Assembly (NCBI GenBank): GCA_040381035.1 | Contig: JBEIHY010000037.1 | Coordinates: forward strand, 1 to 29,717 | Direction of reading: 5' to 3' | Length of the DNA stretch: 29,717 nt | DNA from: REEB506 sp040381035 | GTDB lineage: Bacteria; Pseudomonadota; Alphaproteobacteria; Caulobacterales; Aquidulcibacteraceae | Shown here: one piece after another, positions 1 through 5,523 of the stretch | How positions within the stretch are numbered: position 1 is the first letter of the stretch | Layout of the letters: the number at the start of each line of letters is the position of its first letter | Made by a program: the position numbers and the translations under genes | The notes under the pieces: generated by a model | What the model was told of the DNA's origin: nothing | What the model saw: the letters and a program-made list of their open reading frames with translations, nothing else | Databases searched by the model: none

Positions 1-172
1 CTCCAGTCGGGCTACGCCCGCCTTCCGGTCCGTCACCGCCAGTAATGCCGCGAGCGCATTGCCTTTCACCGCATGATTATGCCGATCCCCAGAGTAACAA
101 TTCTTCCTGAGGCAATAGGAGGGGTCAAAATTGCACGCCGGGGAACAATGCTGATCGCCACTTTCGCGCTGA
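1..172. other. left edge, no gene identified
   Basis: Short open frames exist on both strands, but none has a ribosome binding site, a recognisable motif or a convincing start. A minus-strand frame stays open from about position 170 to the left edge and could be part of a gene outside the window, but I cannot identify it. The segment lies just downstream of the lipoprotein gene and shows no clear terminator hairpin. Confidence 0.4.
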
Positions 173-1057
173 TCATCGCCCCAGCCGAACATAGCCAGCC
201 TCCGACAAGAAAGCTTCGTAGGTGGGATCGGACGAAATCTCCGTGGCGGCCACCGTCTCGTCGAACGGCGCTGTTTGCGGCGGGTTCGGCATGTTGCGGG
301 TAGGCAGACCCGCCTGTTGCAGGCGCCATTCGCGCGGCCCGGTGCGCACTACACGCGCCGATATGATTTCGTCATCCTCTGGCGTATTGCCCACATATTG
401 ATAGGGGCAAGCAGCCTCGAGTTCGTTGTCGCTGATCCACTTGATCGGATAGCAGGGCGACTTGAATGTGTAGACGAATTTCGGATCGCCCGCCCAGTCC
501 ATCAAAGAGAGGCTAGGACCAACTGACAGATCCCCACCCTCATAGTAGCCCGCAGCGATCATGGACCGACCAGGGTTTTGGCCAAGAACTACATCCGAGG
601 AGATAAATTGGCCCGCGGGATCGAACCACAGGTCGATCCAATCGCTTCGACCTTCTTCATCAATGTCAATCAGCCTGACCTTGAAGAAAAGACGCTCGCC
701 GTTTGGCCCGGGCATCTTTAATGTGCCTGCCAAGACCCAGGGTGCATCCGCATCGGTGAAGCGAGCGATCGCTTTGCCTTTGGAGAAGAGCGTCAAGACG
801 CTGCCTTCGCGCTTGGCCGCCGCTGAGAGGTCTTTGAACAACGCCGCCTCACGCGCGCGCTCGGACGTGACTTCTTCGTTGGCGCCATTGATCGCATCAC
901 GAGGGGCGGCCGCTGGACCGGCGGGTCCGTCGGCCGCAGGCGCCGCTAATGTTGGCGCGGAATGGTCGGAAGGCGCTTGCGCGACCGGGCTGCACCCGAC
1001 CGCTGCACCCAACGCCAGTGCCACGATGGCGCGCCTGCGCAGGTGATTCGATGTCAT
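173..1057 (-). CDS. putative lipoprotein of unknown function
   Basis: I chose the ATG at 1055-1057 over an in-frame ATG 17 codons upstream because a GGGAGCT ribosome binding site lies just before it. The protein then opens with a classic export signal: basic residues (NHLRRR), a hydrophobic Ala/Leu stretch and a Cys at about residue 23 preceded by AVG. This is an acceptable but not ideal lipobox, because the -3 residue is Ala rather than Leu or Val. An Ala/Pro-rich linker follows, then a mixed alpha/beta soluble domain of roughly 220 residues with several aromatic residues and three Cys in its second half. The whole protein is 294 residues. I do not recognise the family. It is probably an envelope-anchored protein; a plain periplasmic protein is the alternative. 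It is transcribed in the same direction as the integrase remnant upstream, but nothing shows that they are functionally linked. Confidence 0.7.
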   Translation of the reverse strand: MTSNHLRRRAIVALALGAAVGCSPVAQAPSDHSAPTLAAPAADGPAGPAAAPRDAINGANEEVTSERAREAALFKDLSAAAKREGSVLTLFSKGKAIARFTDADAPWVLAGTLKMPGPNGERLFFKVRLIDIDEEGRSDWIDLWFDPAGQFISSDVVLGQNPGRSMIAAGYYEGGDLSVGPSLSLMDWAGDPKFVYTFKSPCYPIKWISDNELEAACPYQYVGNTPEDDEIISARVVRTGPREWRLQQAGLPTRNMPNPPQTAPFDETVAATEISSDPTYEAFLSEAGYVRLGR

Positions 1058-1104
1058 ATCAGCTCCCACGAGATACTTTGGATTTCGTGCAACGCCTGGA
1101 CAGT

Positions 1105-1593
1105 TCATCGATCAAGAATGGCGCAATCTTCGCGGACAAAGCCAAGCGATATCTTCATCAACGTCCTAATCGCGAATGAAATTCTGTGCGTTTCGGTCGC
1201 TCGCCGCAAGACCAAGACGGCGTGCTTTGCAGCGTCTTCGGGCGCGGCGGCACGATCTTGGCCGAGCACGGCCGCATCAACCATATGACAATCGCCACTC
1301 GTCGCATGCCCCACCATCAGCACGCCACACAGGATCACACCCTGATGAGGGTCACGGCCAAAGCGGGCGAGTTCGCGGATTTCCGCTGCCTTCGCGCGCG
1401 CTTTGGCGAGCATGGTTTCAGGGTAGGCGCCAAGCCCCTGCTACCGCTCCTTGCCGCCAGCCGCCGAATATCGAACCAACCAAGATCGGCTGATCTGTCT
1501 GGATCGGGCTTGATGGACCTGTAGATGGAGGCCTTTTTCGATCCGGTGTTTGCCCGGGACAATCAAATTTCGAATCTGAATGTCTGTGACCAC
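1105..1593 (-). pseudogene. decayed tyrosine integrase, N-terminal arm-binding domain
   Basis: Reading leftward from a GTG at 1591-1593, which has GGAGG five bases upstream, the frame encodes VTDIQIRNL, then EKGLHLQV, then SRSWLVRYSAAGGKER, a TAG stop at 1441-1443, and then QGLGAYPETMLAKARAKA followed by RFGRDP. This is the characteristic N-terminal DUF4102-type arm-DNA-binding domain of P4-like phage and island integrases (GLYLxV, SWxxRY, GKR, LGxYPxxSLxxAR, GxDP). After about residue 87 the similarity ends, and the frame runs as unrelated sequence to a stop at 1105. The core-binding and catalytic domains (Arg..His-x-x-Arg..Tyr) are absent. The gene is therefore broken twice, by an in-frame nonsense codon and by loss of roughly three quarters of its length. 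It is the footprint of a past island or prophage insertion beside the toxin-antitoxin/ohr group. Confidence 0.8.
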
Positions 1594-1878
1594 GGCAGCC
1601 TCCGTAGAGGGCCGCTCAACTTAGGCCAGAAAAGTGTCCGCCTAACCCTCGACCCTAACTCGGAATTGAAGCGCGGTTGAAGCCGACCGTCAACGGACCG
1701 CCCCGAACAGGGGCCGAGATTATCTTTGTTATTCTTCAGTTTTTTAGAGCTTTCTGAACGCTGGCGAACGAGAACAACAACAGAACAAGCGAACAGGGGT
1801 CCGACCCGGCGCCGCGCGGCGCCCCGGCCGGCCCGCACGCGGCAAAGCCAAGCAATGCCGCCGTGGCGACCCAACGGA
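1594..1878. other. intergenic, with a 16-nt GC palindrome
   Basis: No coding region or tRNA is visible here, although integrases usually sit beside a tRNA. The sequence contains a perfect 16-base palindrome, GGCGCCGCGCGGCGCC, at 1808-1823, about 55 bases downstream of the ohr stop codon. It may form a strong hairpin but has no T-run on either side, so I do not call it a terminator. An A/T-rich patch lies at about 1720-1760. Confidence 0.4.
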
Positions 1879-2307
1879 TCAAACAACCACCAGTTCCACC
1901 GGCACAATGCCGCGCGTCGCATTGGAAAAGGGGCAGACCTGGTGGGCGACGTCGACCAGCATTTTCGCGGCGGCGGCGTCCAGGCCCGGCACAGGCGCGG
2001 CGAGCTTCACGGTCAGCGCAAAACCGCCCGCTTCCGAGCGGCCGAGGCCCACATCGCAGGTGACGGTCACTTTCGCGGCGTCGATCTTCTGCTGCGCGGC
2101 AACGAACAACAATGCGCTGTTGAATCAGCTCGCATAGCCCATGGCGAACAGGTCTTCCGGGGTGGAGCCCTGGCCCGAACCGCCAAGGCCCTTGGCGTGC
2201 TCCCTATGCACCCAAACGCCCTTGCCTTCGAGCGCAACTTTGCCGCCCGCGCGTCCGCCCTGGGCGGTGGCGCTGCAGGTAGCCAGGATGGACGTCGGTA
2301 CGTTCAT
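1879..2307 (-). CDS. ohr: Ohr organic hydroperoxide reductase with in-frame TGA at catalytic Cys61 (candidate selenoprotein or nonsense allele)
   Basis: Ohr reduces organic and fatty-acid hydroperoxides in the cytoplasm, using a reactive cysteine in a two-cysteine cycle with lipoylated partners. From ATG 2305-2307 (GGAA about 8 bases upstream) to TGA 1879-1881 the frame is 142 codons, the normal Ohr length. It has GGR with Arg19, GGSGQGSTPEDLFAMGYAS with Glu51, then TGA as codon 61 (2125-2127), then FNSALLFVAA, and finally VCPFSNATRG with Cys125. In characterised Ohr proteins the catalytic set is Arg19, Glu51, Cys61 and Cys125, so every key residue is present except that the peroxidatic Cys61 codon is UGA. 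The frame continues uninterrupted and well conserved after it. Either UGA is read as selenocysteine, for which OsmC-like selenoproteins are known precedents, or TGC/TGT mutated to TGA (or was miscalled), giving a dead 60-residue fragment. The start overlaps the stop of the toxin gene upstream (ATGA). Confidence 0.88.
2094..2122 (-). promoter_or_regulatory. weak candidate SECIS-like stem-loops after the UGA
   Basis: In the mRNA just after the UGA two mutually exclusive hairpins can be drawn. One has stem CAACA/UGUUG with a six-base loop GCGCAU (2107-2122), beginning with G, but its loop lies only about 8 bases from the UGA. The other has stem GCGC/GCGC (2114-2117 with 2094-2097) and a 16-base loop at a more suitable distance. 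Bacterial SECIS elements normally place a small loop, with G in its first two positions, about 16-37 bases after the UGA. Neither hairpin meets all of these conditions, so this is only a pointer. Confidence 0.2.
2125..2127 (-). other. in-frame UGA at Ohr codon 61 (possible Sec codon)
   Basis: The complement of positions 2125-2127 is TGA, flanked in frame by GCG AGC (Ala-Ser) before and TTC AAC AGC (Phe-Asn-Ser) after. It replaces the Cys of the Ohr GYxxCF motif. Homology continues directly on the far side without a frameshift. No alternative frame restores the cysteine. Confidence 0.85.
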
Positions 2308-2672
2308 CGGATCAGTTCCACAACAACAGGCAGATTGAGATTGGCCCAGGCGCGATCGGCCGTTGTGACGGAAGCAGACTGCGACATGGCTTGAGCAACA
2401 CAATAGCGATCACCAAGCGCCAGGCCCGGATGCACGCACAAGCGCGCCGCCGTCACCGCGACAGTCTCATTCGGCGCCAGCGATGGAATCTTCATGGCCG
2501 TCACTGCCGCTTCGGCCTGATCCAAAGACATGCCCTTGCGCGACAGAACGCCAATCGTTTCGGTGAGATTGACCAGCGACAGCGCCGCCCGCGGCAGCGC
2601 CGCCTCGACGCGATCGGCGCCCTGCTCACTGAGCAAAAACGCGACCAAGGCCGATGCGTCGAGAACGGTCAT
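2304..2672 (-). CDS. vapC: PIN-domain toxin, VapC family
   Basis: VapC toxins are Mg2+-dependent endoribonucleases that cut tRNA or rRNA when not held by their antitoxin. The 122-residue product begins MTVLDASALVAFL and carries the four acidic PIN residues: Asp5, Glu38 (in LTETIGVLS), Asp88 (LALGDRYC) and Asp106 (TTADRAW). Length and motif spacing are normal for the family, so it looks intact. I chose the ATG at 2670-2672 because it overlaps the antitoxin stop codon (ATGA), the usual translational coupling of such modules; a longer in-frame start at 2711 would lie inside the antitoxin gene. Its own stop overlaps the start of ohr in the same way. It is most likely the toxin of a two-gene module with the gene at 2669-2983. 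Confidence 0.9.
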   Translation of the reverse strand: MTVLDASALVAFLLSEQGADRVEAALPRAALSLVNLTETIGVLSRKGMSLDQAEAAVTAMKIPSLAPNETVAVTAARLCVHPGLALGDRYCVAQAMSQSASVTTADRAWANLNLPVVVELIR

Positions 2673-2983
2673 GGCTTTACCGCCGGTGGGGTGAGCCCGG
2701 CTTCCAGCCATTCCCGGGCGGCTTCCGCGCGCCGCTCGGCGATCATTTCATCGACAAGGCCGGTCGGCAAAAGGCCGCCATTTGCAGCCCTCAGAGCGGC
2801 TTGTACCCGCTCGCGCGCGGCCCGCGCACGGGTAATGATGTCTTCTGTTTCTCGGCTGGGTTCGACCGCTTCGGTGAGAACGACCCGCACTTCTTCTTCC
2901 ATGCTGCGCCCGGCCTTGGCGGCGCGCACGCGCAACGCGGCGTGCACCTCGTCTGGCAGATTGCGGATGGTGAGCGTCGCCAT
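2669..2983 (-). CDS. vapB: ribbon-helix-helix antitoxin, FitA/VapB type
   Basis: This 104-residue protein starts MATLTIRNLPDEVHAALRVR followed by AAKAGRSMEEEVR. That is the FitA/Arc-type ribbon-helix-helix DNA-binding fold: a beta strand TLTIRNLP, then two helices with the GRSMEEEVR turn. The C-terminal half is helical and charged, as expected for the part that wraps the PIN toxin. Such antitoxins neutralise the toxin and, as a complex with it, repress their own promoter. The gene is 40 bases downstream of atpG on the same strand and overlaps vapC by 4 bases (ATGA). The ribosome binding site before the ATG at 2981-2983 is weak. At 104 residues it is somewhat longer than the typical 75-90. Confidence 0.88.
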   Translation of the reverse strand: MATLTIRNLPDEVHAALRVRAAKAGRSMEEEVRVVLTEAVEPSRETEDIITRARAARERVQAALRAANGGLLPTGLVDEMIAERRAEAAREWLEAGLTPPAVKP

Positions 2984-3023
2984 GCGGTTTAGATGCGCCC
3001 CGCTCGCGTTGCTGTCAATGCTG

Positions 3024-3902
3024 TCAGAGCGCCTCAGCGCCGGAGATGATTTCGATCAGCTCCTTGGTAATATTGGCCTGGCGCTGGCGGTTATAGCGCA
3101 GGGTAAGCTTTTTGATCAGGTCGCCGGCATTGCGGGTGGCGCTGTCCATGGCGCTCATCTGGGCGCCGTAGAAGCCGGCCTGGTTTTCAAGCAGGCCGCG
3201 GAAAACCTGACCGGACAGATAGCGCGGCAGCAGCGCCTCCAGAATGGCGGCCTCTGACGGCTCATAGGTATAGATCGCGCCTTTCAAATCCGGAGCGCTG
3301 GCGCCCTCCGGGGCGATCGCCGGGATCAGTTGTTGGGCAGTGGGGATCTGCGAGATCACGGATTTGAAGCGCGAATAGATCAGGCTGCAGACGTCAAACT
3401 CGCCAGCCTCGAAGCGCTCCAGCACCTTGTCGGCGATGATCTGGGCGGCGCCGGAATTCATCGTCTTGTAGGCTGACAGATCGATGAAATCGACGATCAG
3501 ATCGCCATGGGCGCGGCGCAGTTGGTCCCGGCCCTTTTTGCCAACGCAGAGCAGCTTGACGGTCTTGCCGGCCCTCTGCAGCTCGGCGATCTTCTCGCGC
3601 GCCAGGCGCGCGATCTGGGTGTTAAAGCCGCCGCACAGGCCGCGCTCGGCGGTGGCGACCACGAGCAGATGAACCCGATCCTTGCCCGTGCCGCGCAGCA
3701 GCAGCGGCGCTGAATCGCCCTTCACGCTCGCCGACAGATTGGCGATGACGCTGGCCATGCGCCCGGCATAGGGGCGCGCGGCTTCGGCCGCCGCCTGGCT
3801 GCGCTTCAGTTTAGCCGCGGCCACCATCTGCATGGCCTTGGTGATCTTTTGCGTGCTTTTAACGCTCGCAATGCGGACGCGAAAGTCCTTCAAACTCGGC
3901 AT
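3024..3902 (-). CDS. atpG: F1Fo ATP synthase gamma subunit
   Basis: The gamma subunit is the central rotating shaft of F1 ATP synthase, attached to the membrane c-ring. The protein has the normal length of 292 residues and the two hallmark ends: N-terminal PSLKDFRVRIASVKSTQKIT with KAMQMVAAAKLKR, and C-terminal SAMDSATRNAGDLI with LRYNRQRQANITKELIEI. The middle contains the conserved ATAERGLCGGFN (about residues 83-94). The gene looks complete and functional. The oddity is context. In most alphaproteobacteria atpG sits inside atpHAGDC, but here the upstream gene on the same strand is a metallo-beta-lactamase-fold protein and the downstream gene is an antitoxin; no atpA or atpD is present nearby. 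Only weak ribosome-binding sequence precedes the ATG. Confidence 0.97.
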   Translation of the reverse strand: MPSLKDFRVRIASVKSTQKITKAMQMVAAAKLKRSQAAAEAARPYAGRMASVIANLSASVKGDSAPLLLRGTGKDRVHLLVVATAERGLCGGFNTQIARLAREKIAELQRAGKTVKLLCVGKKGRDQLRRAHGDLIVDFIDLSAYKTMNSGAAQIIADKVLERFEAGEFDVCSLIYSRFKSVISQIPTAQQLIPAIAPEGASAPDLKGAIYTYEPSEAAILEALLPRYLSGQVFRGLLENQAGFYGAQMSAMDSATRNAGDLIKKLTLRYNRQRQANITKELIEIISGAEAL

Positions 3903-3951
3903 GGGCGACCAATTTTCTTAGGCCGAGCCAAAGCGACCGCCGGGCGGCCGC

Positions 3952-5301
3952 CTAAGGATCGGCGACGAGGGAGGGTTGCGGCGCCGCCCCGGCGACCCCG
4001 CGCGCGCGCTTGATACGGTAGCGCACTTGGCTGAGCAAGCCTTCCCTGCGGCTCCAGAAATAGGAGATCAGCTTGCGGTCGAATACATGCCGCAAAGACA
4101 AGTAGATTTCCGCATTGTTGAGCGCGAACAAAAAGCGATGCTTGATCCAGTTCGGGCCACCGTCGCGCAGCATGTAACGGCCCGATACGCCCAAGGTCTG
4201 CACCCCAAACGGAAACGCCAAGGCAAAGTGCAAAGGCTGCGACAGAATTTCCAGATGCGGCCCCTCGCCCGGCGCCGCCGGGCCAATATGCCCGGCTTTG
4301 AAATCGAGCATCAGCGTTTGCCGGAGATCCGGCACATGCACGATCAACGGCTTCAGCGTCGCCAGCAGCAGCGCCGAATAACGTTGCTTGACCTTGCCGG
4401 CGAGCGCGGCAAACGCCGCCTCGATCTTGTCGACCGTCACCACCGGGCTCGCGTCCGGGGCGATCGCGGCTGCGGCGGCGTAGGCGGCGTCCCAGTAGCT
4501 GAGCGCAGCGCTATTGTCCCAGCTCTGGCCGATTTCGATTTCATCGCCCGGCGCCATCACGATCGAGCGCGCCGGCTCTCCTTCCATCGCCGCGATCATG
4601 TCGCGCGGACGATTGGAAAAGCCGTTGAGCCAGGCATTGTCTTGCATACAAAACCGCACGAAACTCGCGAACGGCGTTACCGCTTCAGCGCCCAGCGCGC
4701 GCGCATCGCGGACATAATTCGCTTTCACGGTCGCTGCGTTTTCGCGCACGGCGGCCTCTGACCCCTCGCAGCCGGCGATCGAGAATTGATTGAACAAATG
4801 GTCAATCCGGCCAAGGTCATTGCGCATGTGCGCCAAATCGACTTCGCTGCCCTCGCAATCATTGAGATTGAGCACAACCTGCAGGCCATGGCGCACCGCC
4901 AGCGCAGAATCGAATTGCCGCGAATGGAAACAATAGACCTCCACGCCCTGCGCAATCGGCGCCCAAGCGCGATGCGGCAGCGTCACCACCGTTTTGAAGC
5001 CGAGCTTGCCGGTGAGCGCCTGGACCATCTTGTCGGAATGATTGTGCTGGAACAGCACCGTGACCCGTTGTTTGAACTCCGCCGGCAGGCTTGCCAAAGT
5101 CGGGATGTGAAAATGGTCGGGATGTTCGTGGCTGATCCAGAGATGGGTGATGTCGCGCAGAAGCGGGTCAAGCGGATCGGCCGGCGCGATCAGCTTCCAG
5201 CTGTCATTGAAGGCCGCGCCACTCTGCCAGGGATCGCACAGGATCTGGGCATCGCCGGCCGTAATCAGAATCGACGCATGCGACAGCAACCGAACTTTCA
5301 T
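3952..5301 (-). CDS. metallo-beta-lactamase-fold hydrolase, CMAH/UlaG-like
   Basis: The 449-residue product opens with a beta-lactamase-fold segment. It has LCDPWQSGAAFNDSW near residues 21-35 and the metal-binding motif HEHPDH at residues 58-63 (HxHxDH), which normally binds two zinc or iron ions. The DPWxxGxxFxxSW signature resembles the metal-hydrolase part of CMP-N-acetylneuraminate hydroxylase-like proteins and UlaG-like lactonases found in cell-surface sugar clusters. The C-terminal third (about residues 290-440) has no motif I know; it may bind substrate or lipid and ends in a basic stretch. A GGAGGGG ribosome binding site precedes ATG 5299-5301. The 49-base gap to atpG suggests cotranscription. 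The substrate is unknown, and a role in surface glycan or lipid chemistry is inference only. Confidence 0.8.
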   Translation of the reverse strand: MKVRLLSHASILITAGDAQILCDPWQSGAAFNDSWKLIAPADPLDPLLRDITHLWISHEHPDHFHIPTLASLPAEFKQRVTVLFQHNHSDKMVQALTGKLGFKTVVTLPHRAWAPIAQGVEVYCFHSRQFDSALAVRHGLQVVLNLNDCEGSEVDLAHMRNDLGRIDHLFNQFSIAGCEGSEAAVRENAATVKANYVRDARALGAEAVTPFASFVRFCMQDNAWLNGFSNRPRDMIAAMEGEPARSIVMAPGDEIEIGQSWDNSAALSYWDAAYAAAAAIAPDASPVVTVDKIEAAFAALAGKVKQRYSALLLATLKPLIVHVPDLRQTLMLDFKAGHIGPAAPGEGPHLEILSQPLHFALAFPFGVQTLGVSGRYMLRDGGPNWIKHRFLFALNNAEIYLSLRHVFDRKLISYFWSRREGLLSQVRYRIKRARGVAGAAPQPSLVADP

Positions 5302-5523
5302 CAGCCCCTCCGCGACATGAATGGCGGCATAGCCGAAAGAAGCGCCAAGCTAAATCCGCTCGCCAAGAGAGCCATGGATGAATCTGGTTCATTTTGGCGC
5401 ACTTTTGCGTGAACAGCGCGCTATTCGTCCGCCTGGCAGAGATTTTCGCGCAGCGCGCGAGCCGCCCCAGGCCGCCGTGGTAAGAGTTTGGTTAAAGCCA
5501 AGTCGAACCTGGTTAAATCGCAC
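5302..5523. promoter_or_regulatory. intergenic region upstream of the MBL gene with spaced direct repeat
   Basis: This 222-base gap lies between the end of priA and the start of the MBL-fold gene and should hold the promoter for the latter and atpG. It contains two copies of TGGTTAAA (5489-5496 and 5510-5517), start to start 21 bases apart, about two helical turns, which could be a paired binding site. The repeats include TTAA cores like those of CtrA half-sites, but the spacing does not match the CtrA TTAA-N7-TTAA consensus. I see no clear -35/-10 pair. Confidence 0.3.

Noticed and set aside
1808..1823. A terminator at the 16-base GC palindrome downstream of ohr.
   Set aside because: No T-run follows on either strand.
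2094..2122. A confident SECIS call after the ohr UGA.
   Set aside because: The two possible hairpins have either too short a distance or too large a loop, so I list it only as a weak candidate.
1726..3257. Plus-strand frames of 222 and 288 codons over the ohr/vapBC region.
   Set aside because: They are antisense to ohr, vapC, vapB and atpG, which have recognisable motifs.
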